A stretch of 33,777 nucleotides of DNA from positions 1-33,777 of the forward strand of contig WLQA01000001.1 of the NCBI GenBank assembly GCA_009698515.1, written 5' to 3'. Shown here piece after piece: positions 1 through 7,817 of this stretch. How positions within the stretch are numbered: the first letter of the stretch is position 1; each line of letters begins with the position of its first letter. Under the pieces are notes generated by a model. That model was not told the origin of the DNA and searched no databases. It saw nothing but the letters and a program-made list of their open reading frames with translations. Made by a program: the position numbers and the translations under genes. This DNA is from Actinomycetota bacterium. GTDB lineage: Bacteria > Actinomycetota > Actinomycetes > Nanopelagicales > Nanopelagicaceae.

Positions 1-1
1 A

Positions 2-697
2 GGATTCCTAAAAGCCAAAACCGGTGCGCATGAAGTAATTGTCACTATTATGCTTAATTACATTGCATCCTTTTTCCTATTGTGGATTTTAAAAACCAAG
101 ACATTTTTAAGACCAGGAAATATAAATCCACTCGCACCTGATGTTAAGTCAAGTGCTGAGCTTCCGAAGCTTCTAGGACAAGATCTTCGAGTTAATTTGG
201 GAATAATTATTGCGTTAGTTGTAGCGGTATTTGTCTGGTGGGTGTTAAATAAAAGCACTCTTGGTTTTAAATTTAGGGCGGTGGGAGCCAGCGCTAGCGC
301 GGCTAAGACTGCTGGTATATCAACTGGTTTTGTAACTTTTTCAACGATGTTTATATGTGGAGCCTTAGCCGGCCTTGGTGGAGCAGTGCATGTCCTAGGT
401 ACAAATCATGCACTCGGAACAGATGTTGGTGGAAGCTATGGATTTGATGCAATTACTGTTGCATTGTTAGGTCGCGCATCAGTTTTAGGCACAGTTTTAG
501 CCGCCTTTTTGTTTGGAGCGCTTCAAACAAGCGGATTAAATTTATTATCAGTAACTGGTACACCATTAGAGATAGTGCAAGTGATCCAAGCACTAATCGT
601 TCTCTTTATTGCAACTCCTGCTTTAATCAAATTTATTTTTAGAATTAAAAATGAAATTTCCGAAAAAGCTATTACCGCTAAAGGTTGGAACGGTTAA
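2..697 (+). CDS. Nucleoside-type ABC transporter permease (5' partial)
   Basis: Inner-membrane permease of the BmpA/YufOPQ-type ABC family that imports nucleosides. The reading frame is open from base 2 and upstream of the first ATG (50) already encodes GFLKAKTGAHEVIVTIMLNY, the conserved loop of this permease family. The gene therefore begins outside the window and 231 C-terminal residues are visible. Hydrophobic segments alternate with short loops, and the family's GxxxxAAxxxGI-type cytoplasmic segment is seen as GASASAAKTAGISTG. Its stop shares one base with the next permease's ATG, so the two should form a heterodimeric channel. The downstream cdd, deoA and add genes support nucleoside as the substrate. 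The ATPase and the binding lipoprotein are expected just upstream, outside the window (inference). Confidence 0.9.
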   Translation, partial: GFLKAKTGAHEVIVTIMLNYIASFFLLWILKTKTFLRPGNINPLAPDVKSSAELPKLLGQDLRVNLGIIIALVVAVFVWWVLNKSTLGFKFRAVGASASAAKTAGISTGFVTFSTMFICGALAGLGGAVHVLGTNHALGTDVGGSYGFDAITVALLGRASVLGTVLAAFLFGALQTSGLNLLSVTGTPLEIVQVIQALIVLFIATPALIKFIFRIKNEISEKAITAKGWNG

Positions 698-1953
698 TGG
701 CATTCTTGAGCAGTAATCAGGTGCGTCAAAGGCGTAGCATTTATGCAATGTCTTTATTTCTGATGTTCTTTTCTTATATTTTCTACTTCAAGTCAAATAA
801 GAAGGAAGATATAACCTTTGGTTTTGTTGTTGATAAAGAATGGCAGCTTATAAATGAATGGGCATTACCCTCAAAAACTGGCGCTGGCCTTTTCTTATTT
901 TTGGCATTGCTTGGAATTGCAATAGCTTATTTACAATTTAGATTGGGCAAAAAAATAATTATCGGCAGCTTCGTATTTGGGTTTGGCAGCATACTGGCAT
1001 TTTTATGTTGGACTGCTGCTGGAAAATTTGTCCCATTTACTGGAATTCTTCAAGGTGCGATCATGTTCTCGGTGCCTTTAATCTTCGGCTCACTTTCTGG
1101 ATTATTGTGTGAAAAATCTGGTGTTATCAATATTGCGATTGAAGGTCAATTGTTGTTTGCGGCTTGTGTATCTGCGATGGTCGCAAGCATTAGCCAAAGT
1201 GCATTGATTGGTTTATTTCTTGCCCCGTTAGCCGGCATGTTGGTTTCCTTACTTCTTGCCTTTTTTGCAATTAAATATCAGGTTGATCAAGTAATTTTAG
1301 GATTTGTACTAAATGTTTTAGTCATTGGTTTAACTGGCTACATTTACTCAAAATTACTAGTTCCATCTGGAGATACTTGGAATATCGGTCCAACATTTGA
1401 AAGAATTTCAATTCCATTACTGGCAAAATTACCGATTCTGGGGCCAATACTATTTAATCAAACAATAATTGTTTACTTAATGTACCTTATAGTTGCAGCA
1501 ATCCAATTTGGTTTATATAAAACTCGTTGGGGACTTCGTACGAGGGCAATTGGTGAACTTCCAATCGCGGCAGATAGCGTTGGCATCGATGTGAATAGTC
1601 TCCGTTATAAGAATGTATTGCTTGCTGGTTTGGTCGCTGGAATCGGTGGCTCTTATTTCACATTAGGTGCAGTTGGTAGCTTCACTAAAGAGATGACAGC
1701 GGGCGCAGGCTTTATTGCACTTGCTTGTTTAATCTTTGGAAAATGGACACCTCGCGGAGCGGTTATTGCTGCTCTATTTTTTGGATTCACTACAAGTTTG
1801 CAAGGCAATCTTTCAATTATTGGATTTTCAATCCCTTCAGAGTTCATGTTGATGGTTCCTTACATTGCAACGATTATTGCGGTATCTGGCGTGGTTGGGC
1901 GGGTTCGTGCACCTGCGGCAGATGGAATTCCGTATTCACGTGGGAATAAGTAA
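697..1953 (+). CDS. Nucleoside-type ABC transporter permease, second subunit
   Basis: Second membrane subunit (YufQ-like) of the nucleoside ABC importer, 418 aa. The chosen start is ATG 697, which overlaps the previous stop by one base (taATG); a TTG at 685 would add four residues but overlaps the upstream gene further. About ten hydrophobic segments are visible. The family core LIFGSLSGLLCEKSGVINIA and the later TRWGLRTRAIGELPIAADSVG match BPD_transp_2 permeases. It is longer than the roughly 300-aa Bacillus YufQ because of an N-terminal extension with extra membrane segments, which is usual in actinobacteria. A 39-bp gap with a Shine-Dalgarno sequence separates it from cdd. Confidence 0.9.
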   Translation: MAFLSSNQVRQRRSIYAMSLFLMFFSYIFYFKSNKKEDITFGFVVDKEWQLINEWALPSKTGAGLFLFLALLGIAIAYLQFRLGKKIIIGSFVFGFGSILAFLCWTAAGKFVPFTGILQGAIMFSVPLIFGSLSGLLCEKSGVINIAIEGQLLFAACVSAMVASISQSALIGLFLAPLAGMLVSLLLAFFAIKYQVDQVILGFVLNVLVIGLTGYIYSKLLVPSGDTWNIGPTFERISIPLLAKLPILGPILFNQTIIVYLMYLIVAAIQFGLYKTRWGLRTRAIGELPIAADSVGIDVNSLRYKNVLLAGLVAGIGGSYFTLGAVGSFTKEMTAGAGFIALACLIFGKWTPRGAVIAALFFGFTTSLQGNLSIIGFSIPSEFMLMVPYIATIIAVSGVVGRVRAPAADGIPYSRGNK

Positions 1954-1992
1954 CTGGTAATAAGTAATTTAATTTCGTAGGAGAATTACCCC

Positions 1993-2382
1993 ATGGAAAT
2001 CAATTGGGAATCTCTGCACCAATCAGCTAAAGAGATTATGAAAAAGGCGTATGCGCCTTACTCAAACTTTAAAGTTGGCGTTGCTGCATTAGTAGATGAT
2101 GGGCGAGTAGTCGTTGGTTGTAATAGTGAGAACGCCAGTTATGGTGTTGGCTTGTGTGCTGAGTGCGGATTAATTTCATCTTTAACAGCAACTGGTGGTG
2201 GCCGATTAATAGCTGCGGTTTGTGTTGATGGCGATGGAAATTATTTATCACCATGTGGTCGTTGTCGCCAATTGTTATTTGAACATGGCGGAAATGAAAT
2301 GTTATTTATGACTCCAGATGGACCAAAGCCAATGTCTCATATGTTGCCTTGGGCATTTGGACCAGAGGATTTAAATAAGTGA
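1993..2382 (+). CDS. cdd: Cytidine deaminase
   Basis: Zinc-dependent homotetrameric-type cytidine deaminase, 129 aa. It converts cytidine and deoxycytidine to uridine and deoxyuridine in the cytoplasm. The catalytic C55-A56-E57 (zinc ligand plus proton-shuttling Glu) and the P87-C88-G89-R90-C91 zinc motif are both present, as is the substrate-binding NSENASYG segment at 44-51. An AGGAG ribosome-binding site lies at 1979-1983, nine bases before ATG 1993. The stop overlaps the GTG start of deoA (GTGA), so the product uridine is handed to a co-translated phosphorylase. Length is typical for the family. Confidence 0.95.
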   Translation: MEINWESLHQSAKEIMKKAYAPYSNFKVGVAALVDDGRVVVGCNSENASYGVGLCAECGLISSLTATGGGRLIAAVCVDGDGNYLSPCGRCRQLLFEHGGNEMLFMTPDGPKPMSHMLPWAFGPEDLNK

Positions 2383-3674
2383 GTGAGCGTTACGCAGCTG
2401 TTGAAATAATTTCGGCTAAGCGAGATAAATTTGAATTAAATGATGATCAAATTGATTGGACGATAGACGCCTACACTCGTGGTGTTATCGCTGATGAACA
2501 AATGTCAGCGTTGTTAATGGCAATTTTGTTAAATGGCATGAACAATCGCGAAATCTCTCGCTGGACAGACGCGATGATTGCAAGTGGTGAGCGAATGAAT
2601 TGGTCGATGTTAGATCGCCCAACAGTGGATAAACATTCAACAGGTGGAGTTGGCGACAAAATTACTTTGCCACTTGCGCCGTTGGTTGCAGCATGTGGCG
2701 CAGCAGTTCCACAATTATCAGGTCGCGGACTTGGTCATACCGGTGGAACCTTAGACAAGATGGAATCGATTAAGGGTTGGAAAGCATCATTAAGTAATGC
2801 AGAGATGTTAAAGGTATTACAAGATTGTGGCGCAGTAATTTGCGCAGCTGGAGCGGGGTTGGCGCCAGCAGACAAGAAGTTATATGCACTTCGTGATGTA
2901 ACAGCAACTGTGCAAGCAATTCCATTAATTGCATCTTCAATTATGAGTAAGAAAATTGCCGAAGGAACAAGTGCATTAATCCTTGATGTTAAAACTGGTT
3001 CTGGTGCATTTATGAGTGATCCAAAGGATGCTGGGCTACTTGCGCGCACCATGGTTGAACTAGGTAAAAGAGCTGGCGTTAAAACTAGAGCATTGGTTAC
3101 CGCAATGGATGTTCCACTTGGTTTAACTGCTGGAAATGCTCTTGAAGTGCGTGAAACTTTAGAAGTTTTATCAGGCGGTGGACCAGCAGATGTTGTTGAG
3201 TTAACTGTTTTGCTGGCAAATGAGATGTTAGATGCTGTTGGAATTAAACCTAAAGTTGATCCCGCTACTGCATTAAAAAATGGATTAGCAATGGATGCTT
3301 GGCGCAAAATGGTGGCAGCACAAGGTGGCGATAATGATGCACCACTTCCAGTTGCAAAAGAGAAGATTGAAATTAAGGCGCAAAGTGATGGCAAATTAAT
3401 AACACTAGATGCCATGAAGGTTGGCGTTGCAGCATGGCGCTTAGGTGCTGGTAGATCTAAACAAGGTGAGGTTGTGCAAGCAGGGGCTGGAATTGAAATT
3501 CACGCTAAACCAGGTGAGATGGTTAAAAATGGTCAAACGATTTTAACTTTACATACCGATGAGAGCGCCCGATTTGAACGTGCCAAAGATGCGTTAGTTG
3601 ATGCCTTTTCAATTGGTGGTGTCGATGAAAAAATTAGTCGCCTACCATTAGTTATAGAACGAATTGAGGGGTAA
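2379..3674 (+). CDS. deoA: Thymidine/pyrimidine-nucleoside phosphorylase
   Basis: Phosphorolyses thymidine, deoxyuridine or uridine to the base plus (deoxy)ribose 1-phosphate; 431 aa. The phosphate-binding KHSTGGVGDK (85-94) and the family signature SGRGLGHTGGTLDKME (114-129) are intact. The C-terminal PYNP domain, with GAGRSKQGEVVQAGAGIEI, is also complete. The start is GTG 2379, overlapping the cdd stop by 4 bp. add follows immediately after its stop. It could be a thymidine-specific DeoA or a broader Pdp; motifs visible here do not separate the two. The order cdd-deoA-add is the same as in Mycobacterium tuberculosis (known from the family context). Confidence 0.94.
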   Translation: MSERYAAVEIISAKRDKFELNDDQIDWTIDAYTRGVIADEQMSALLMAILLNGMNNREISRWTDAMIASGERMNWSMLDRPTVDKHSTGGVGDKITLPLAPLVAACGAAVPQLSGRGLGHTGGTLDKMESIKGWKASLSNAEMLKVLQDCGAVICAAGAGLAPADKKLYALRDVTATVQAIPLIASSIMSKKIAEGTSALILDVKTGSGAFMSDPKDAGLLARTMVELGKRAGVKTRALVTAMDVPLGLTAGNALEVRETLEVLSGGGPADVVELTVLLANEMLDAVGIKPKVDPATALKNGLAMDAWRKMVAAQGGDNDAPLPVAKEKIEIKAQSDGKLITLDAMKVGVAAWRLGAGRSKQGEVVQAGAGIEIHAKPGEMVKNGQTILTLHTDESARFERAKDALVDAFSIGGVDEKISRLPLVIERIEG

Positions 3675-4769
3675 GTGTCACTAAGCAATAAACCAAGTAA
3701 GGATCAGGTTAAACGTCTGCCCAAAGCGGTTTTGCATGATCACTTAGATGGTGGTCTGCGCCCACAAACAATAATTGAGATTGCCGAAAAAATTGGTTAC
3801 AAAAAACTTCCAACTAATGATCCCATTGCATTAGGAAATTGGTTTGAGGAATCATGTAATTCACACTCATTGGTTCGTTACCTGGAAACTTTTTCCCACA
3901 CAATTGCAGTGATGCAAACCCAAGAAGCCATAATTCAAGTTGCTCGCGAGTGCGCAATTGATTTAGCTCGTGATGGCGTTGTCTATGCCGAAGTTCGTGG
4001 TGCACCAGAGTTATTTACCGAACAAGGTTTAAGTATTGACCAAGTTGTTGAAGCAACAACTGAAGGTTACAAACAAGGAATGGCAGAAGCGGCTAAAGAG
4101 GGCAAACAAATTCGCGTTGAATCATTGCTTTGCGGAATGCGCCAAGCTGGCAGATCTCAAGAGGCAGCAGAGGCGGTTGTTAAGTATCGCGACAAAGGTG
4201 TTGTTGGTTTTGATATTGCCGGACCTGAAGATGGTTTCCCACCAACAAAACAATTAGAAACTTTTGAGTACTTAAGACGCGAAAATGCACACTTCACTAT
4301 TCATGCTGGTGAGGCTTATGGATTGCCATCAATTTGGGAAGCAATTCAAATTTGTGGTGCTGAGCGCTTAGGTCATGGCGTTCGAATCATTGATGATATT
4401 GATTTCAGTGGGCCAACTCCAAAGCTGGGAAGATTGGCATCATATGTGCGAGATCGCCGTATCCCACTTGAACTTTGCCCAACTTCAAATCTACAAACTG
4501 GCGCAGCTAAAACTTACAAAGAACATCCAATTGGTGTGCTGGCAAAGTTACGTTTTAGAATCACTTTAAATACCGATAACCGATTAATGAGCAACACTTC
4601 TATGACACATGAAATGAATCAATGTGTGGAGGCATTTGATTGGAAGTTTGTAGATTTACAACGCGTAACGGTAAATGCATTGAAGAGCTCATTTATTCCA
4701 TTTGAAGAGCGACTTGAAATTATTGAAAAGGTTGTAAAACCAGCTTACCTAGCTATTGCTGCAGAGTAG
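3675..4769 (+). CDS. add: Adenosine deaminase
   Basis: Metal-dependent amidohydrolase that converts adenosine and deoxyadenosine to inosine and deoxyinosine; 364 aa. Zinc ligands H21 and H23 (LHDHLDGGLRP), H210 in IHAGEAYG, the active-site H234 in RLGHGVRI and D301 in TLNTDN are all present, along with LELCPTSN. The start is GTG 3675, directly after the deoA stop. It is the last gene of the plus-strand nucleoside operon. Its last 17 bases overlap the end of the convergent phosphomutase gene, leaving no space for an intergenic terminator. The inosine produced is a substrate for the purine nucleoside phosphorylase encoded opposite at 6366-7175. Confidence 0.95.
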   Translation: MSLSNKPSKDQVKRLPKAVLHDHLDGGLRPQTIIEIAEKIGYKKLPTNDPIALGNWFEESCNSHSLVRYLETFSHTIAVMQTQEAIIQVARECAIDLARDGVVYAEVRGAPELFTEQGLSIDQVVEATTEGYKQGMAEAAKEGKQIRVESLLCGMRQAGRSQEAAEAVVKYRDKGVVGFDIAGPEDGFPPTKQLETFEYLRRENAHFTIHAGEAYGLPSIWEAIQICGAERLGHGVRIIDDIDFSGPTPKLGRLASYVRDRRIPLELCPTSNLQTGAAKTYKEHPIGVLAKLRFRITLNTDNRLMSNTSMTHEMNQCVEAFDWKFVDLQRVTVNALKSSFIPFEERLEIIEKVVKPAYLAIAAE

Positions 4770-6369
4770 TTGCTAACTCTTTCTTAATTTGATCACAACG
4801 CAATTGCGCATCTGCTTTGCTTGCTGAAACAACCTCGATATAACACTTTAACTTTGGCTCAGTTCCACTTGGTCTAACAATGATGCGAATTCCATTGTTG
4901 TAAAAACAACGTATGCCAGGTGTTGGCATGCTCGGTGATTTAGCTAAATCCTCAACTGAAATCAACTCAGATCCGGCTAAAGTTTTTGGTGGATTACTTG
5001 TTACATTAGATAACAACTTATCAATTATTGAAAGATCACTTACTCTGACCGAAATCTGATCTGTCTTGTGGAATCCAAACTCATGACCAATTTCATTTAA
5101 ATAATCTGGAATCGAGATTCCGGCACTTTTTAACTCACCGACGATTTGCGCCAACATAACTGCCACGCTAATTCCATCCTTGTCATTTACATTTTTTGCA
5201 TCTACGCAGTATCCAAGTGCCTCTTCATAACCAAATGCCAAGTTTGAAATTTTTGAGATCCACTTAAAGCCAGTTAAAGTCTCATGAAATTCGATGCCAG
5301 CTTTCTTTGCCATTTTACTTAGTAACGAAGATGAAACTAATGAGTTAGCAAATGCTCCATTATTGATTCGGTCTTTAGCTAAGAAGTACTTTCCTAAAAT
5401 TGCGCCAACTTCATCACCACGTAACATGCGCCAACCATGCTCTGGATCATTAATGGCGATCGCACATCGATCAGCATCTGGATCATTGGCAATTACTAAA
5501 TCAGCATTGTGTTGCTTGGCATAATCAAGTGCTAAATCAATAGCACCTGCCTCTTCTGGGTTAGGAAAGGCAGTGGTTGGAAAATCCGGATCAGCTTTTT
5601 CCTGTTCAGTGACCATTATTGGTTTTGCAAAACCTGCCTCTTTAAATACTTGTAGAAAGGTTTCGGAACCAACTCCATGTAATGCCGTATATACGATCTT
5701 AAGTTGATTTGGGGTTTTAACCAGAGCTGAAACTGATTTTATGTAATCAGTAATTACCGTCTCTGGAACCGTCTCATATGAAGTTAGACGATTAGGTTTT
5801 AACTCTGCCTTGCTAATGAAATCAGATATCTCACTATCAATTGGCGAAATTATTTGTGATCCATGGTAATTAACACCATTAATCACACCGCCTAAGTAAA
5901 CCTTGTAACCGTTATCGATCGCGGGGTTGTGACTTGCCGTCACCATAATTCCAACATCTGCCTTTAATTTATTTACTGCATAGGCCAGTACTGGAGTTGG
6001 TAATTCACGAGGTAATACAAAGGTTTTAAATCCTGCGCCAGCTAATATCTCAGCAGAGTCTTTAGCAAAATCTTTAGAGCCATGTCTGGCATCTCTGCCA
6101 ATAACAACTGATTTCAAGCCATGTGCTTTCATAAAGGCGGCAATACCTGCAGCTGCTCTGCTGACAACGGCGCGATTCATACATGATGGACCAGGACCCA
6201 TTGGGCCACGAAGGCCGGCGGTACCAAATTGTAAGAAGCCATTAAAGGACCGCTTTAACTCTGATTGATTATTTTCATTTAGCCATTGTTGTAATTGTGC
6301 TGCTGTTTTTGGATCTGGATCATGCTTGATCCATTGCATTACCTCTTGCGTTAAATCTTGAGAAATCAC
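4753..6369 (-). CDS. pmmB: Phosphohexomutase family protein (PGM2-like), possible phosphopentomutase
   Basis: Alpha-D-phosphohexomutase superfamily enzyme of 538 aa that moves phosphate between C1 and C5/C6 of a sugar. Visible motifs are FGTAGLRGPMGPG (48-60), GRDARHGS (91-98), the phosphoserine loop TASHNP (S146), the metal-binding DPDADR, the sugar-binding GYEEALGYCVD and the phosphate-binding RPSGTEPKLK near the C-terminus. The DNGYKVY plus QIISPID pattern resembles the PGM2/PgmB subgroup, in which human PGM2 is a phosphopentomutase. The start is GTG 6369, overlapping the purine nucleoside phosphorylase stop by 4 bp (GTGA). Because it sits with two nucleoside phosphorylases, conversion of (deoxy)ribose 1-phosphate to the 5-phosphate is a plausible job; the pmmB name follows the mycobacterial orthologue. 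Confidence 0.9.
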   Translation of the reverse strand: MISQDLTQEVMQWIKHDPDPKTAAQLQQWLNENNQSELKRSFNGFLQFGTAGLRGPMGPGPSCMNRAVVSRAAAGIAAFMKAHGLKSVVIGRDARHGSKDFAKDSAEILAGAGFKTFVLPRELPTPVLAYAVNKLKADVGIMVTASHNPAIDNGYKVYLGGVINGVNYHGSQIISPIDSEISDFISKAELKPNRLTSYETVPETVITDYIKSVSALVKTPNQLKIVYTALHGVGSETFLQVFKEAGFAKPIMVTEQEKADPDFPTTAFPNPEEAGAIDLALDYAKQHNADLVIANDPDADRCAIAINDPEHGWRMLRGDEVGAILGKYFLAKDRINNGAFANSLVSSSLLSKMAKKAGIEFHETLTGFKWISKISNLAFGYEEALGYCVDAKNVNDKDGISVAVMLAQIVGELKSAGISIPDYLNEIGHEFGFHKTDQISVRVSDLSIIDKLLSNVTSNPPKTLAGSELISVEDLAKSPSMPTPGIRCFYNNGIRIIVRPSGTEPKLKCYIEVVSASKADAQLRCDQIKKELATTLQQ

Positions 6370-7175
6370 AACTTTGGTAATACCGCGGCGAGCAATTTAC
6401 CCATGCGATCTGCTGCTGCTTTGCCAGCGGCAATAACCTCTTCATGATTTAGTTTTTCACCTGTAACACCTGCAGCTGCATTTGTTACTAGCGAGATTCC
6501 TAATACTTCAGCGCCAAGTGCATGTGCGGCAATCGCTTCTGGAACGGTGGACATACCAACTAGATCTGCACCTAATGTGCGCATCATGCGAATTTCAGCA
6601 GGAGTTTCATAAGAAGGTCCACGCCAATGCACATAAACACCTTCTGCCAAAGTTGAATCCTCTGCCTTAACAAGAGCCCGTAAGCGCTTGCTGTACAGAT
6701 CTGTTAAATCAACAAAATCTGCACCAATTAATGGGGAGGCAGCAGTTAATGAGATGTGATCTTTAATCAAAACTGGTTGACCAACTTTGTATTCAGTATT
6801 AATACCACCACAAGCATTGGTTAATACAACCGCTTTACATCCTGCCTTAACCGCGGTGCGAGCAGCGTGTGCAACTGGTTCCATTCCTAAACCTTCGTAG
6901 AAATGTGTTCGGCCTAAGAAAACCAAAGCATTTATACCGCCAGCTAATTCGTAAGATCTAACCTTTCCACCATGACCAACAACTGTTGGTGCCGGAAAAC
7001 CTGGAATATCAGTTACGGAAAACTCATGTGTTGGTGTGCCAAGTGCATCTGCGGCTGAGATCCAACCAGAGCCCATGACAAGTGCAACATCATGTTTTGC
7101 TTTACCTGTTTTTTCGGCGATCGCCTTTGCAGCTTTTTCAGCAGTTCCAATTGGGTCTTTATATAGATCGCTCAT
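6366..7175 (-). CDS. Purine nucleoside phosphorylase (type I trimeric family)
   Basis: Cleaves inosine and guanosine nucleosides with phosphate to the base and ribose 1-phosphate; 269 aa, typical of the trimeric PNP/MTAP family. The nucleotide-fold start VALVMGSGWIS, the HGGKVRSYELAG segment, the phosphate site FLGRTHFYEG (87-96), TNACGGIN, the base pocket GPSYETPAEIRMMRTLGAD with MSTVPEAIAA, and VTNAAAG are all present. ATG 7175 is preceded exactly 6 nt upstream by TAAGTT, so it may have its own leaderless promoter inside the 22-bp gap after maf. It is translationally coupled to the phosphomutase. The mycobacterial orthologue is named deoD or punA. Confidence 0.95.
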   Translation of the reverse strand: MSDLYKDPIGTAEKAAKAIAEKTGKAKHDVALVMGSGWISAADALGTPTHEFSVTDIPGFPAPTVVGHGGKVRSYELAGGINALVFLGRTHFYEGLGMEPVAHAARTAVKAGCKAVVLTNACGGINTEYKVGQPVLIKDHISLTAASPLIGADFVDLTDLYSKRLRALVKAEDSTLAEGVYVHWRGPSYETPAEIRMMRTLGADLVGMSTVPEAIAAHALGAEVLGISLVTNAAAGVTGEKLNHEEVIAAGKAAADRMGKLLAAVLPKL

Positions 7176-7181
7176 TGGCCT

Positions 7182-7187
7182 AACTTA
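7182..7187 (-). promoter_or_regulatory. Putative -10 element for purine nucleoside phosphorylase, leaderless
   Basis: TAAGTT on the minus strand fits the actinobacterial TANNNT -10 consensus. It is followed by exactly six bases and then the ATG at 7175, so transcription would begin at or near the start codon. There is no clear -35 box. It is supported by the same spacing at eight other genes here. Confidence 0.4.
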
Positions 7188-7197
7188 TCCTAATAAA

Positions 7198-7797
7198 TTA
7201 AGAATTTTTTAAATCTGGCCAGTTGTAACCAAGTGAGATAACCATTTTTCTAAGCAAGGGAAGTGATAACCCAATGATGCCACTTGGATCTCCTTCAATC
7301 TTTGTAATAAATGGCGCACTTAAGCCATCTAGTGAAAATCCGCCAGCTAAATTAATTGGTTCACCTGAATCTACATAGTCAGTAATTTCAACATCTGTCA
7401 TTTCAGCAAAGCTGACTTTGGCAGTTGATCGCTCTGTAAGTTCGATACCTTTTTTCAAATCAATTAAACAATGTCCAGTATGTAAGTATCCATACTTGCC
7501 ACTTAACATTTTGGAGTTGGCAATTGCATTCTCTTTACTGCCTGGCTTACCAATTGATTGGCCATTAAATTCAAAGGTGGAATCGCAGCCCAAAATTAAG
7601 GAGTCAGCTGGTGCACCCTCTTTTACAGTGTGTGCTTTCATAATTGCTAAAGCTAAAACCATTTCACTTGGTGCCAGTGCGGTTATCTCCGGTGACTCTT
7701 CATCTACACCACTTACTAGAACTTGTGGGTTGATGCCAACACTTTTAAGTAAGCGAAGACGAGAAGGTGAAGATGAGGCAAGAATTAAGTTAACCAT
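7198..7797 (-). CDS. maf: Maf family nucleoside triphosphate pyrophosphatase
   Basis: House-cleaning pyrophosphatase that hydrolyses non-canonical or excess NTPs to NMPs. The N-terminal ILASSSPSRLRLLKSVG is the Maf signature. ESPEI and ILGCDSTFEFNGQSIGKPGS carry the conserved acidic residue and Lys of the active site, and SGKYGYLHTGHC follows. The start chosen is ATG 7797 (199 aa, MVNLILASSSPS), because the family begins just before the ILASSSPSR strand; an upstream in-frame ATG at 7830 would run into the divergent gene. It heads a minus-strand group with purine nucleoside phosphorylase and the phosphomutase. The base specificity (dTTP/UTP or m7GTP type) cannot be judged from sequence alone. 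Confidence 0.9.
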   Translation of the reverse strand: MVNLILASSSPSRLRLLKSVGINPQVLVSGVDEESPEITALAPSEMVLALAIMKAHTVKEGAPADSLILGCDSTFEFNGQSIGKPGSKENAIANSKMLSGKYGYLHTGHCLIDLKKGIELTERSTAKVSFAEMTDVEITDYVDSGEPINLAGGFSLDGLSAPFITKIEGDPSGIIGLSLPLLRKMVISLGYNWPDLKNS

Positions 7798-7805
7798 TAT
7801 GCGGG

Positions 7806-7811
7806 TAACCT
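7806..7811 (+). promoter_or_regulatory. Putative -10 element for the PurK-like gene, leaderless
   Basis: TAACCT lies exactly six bases before ATG 7818, in the 20-bp gap between the divergent maf and PurK-like genes. No Shine-Dalgarno sequence is present, which agrees with a leaderless transcript. Confidence 0.4.
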
Positions 7812-7817
7812 TATTAC

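Noticed and set aside
2735..3415. 226-aa open frame on the minus strand inside deoA
   Set aside because: Ser/Ala/Pro-rich shadow of the intact thymidine phosphorylase frame; no ribosome-binding site or recognisable domain.
7176..7197. AT-rich stretch after maf as a terminator
   Set aside because: No stable inverted repeat precedes the A/T run.
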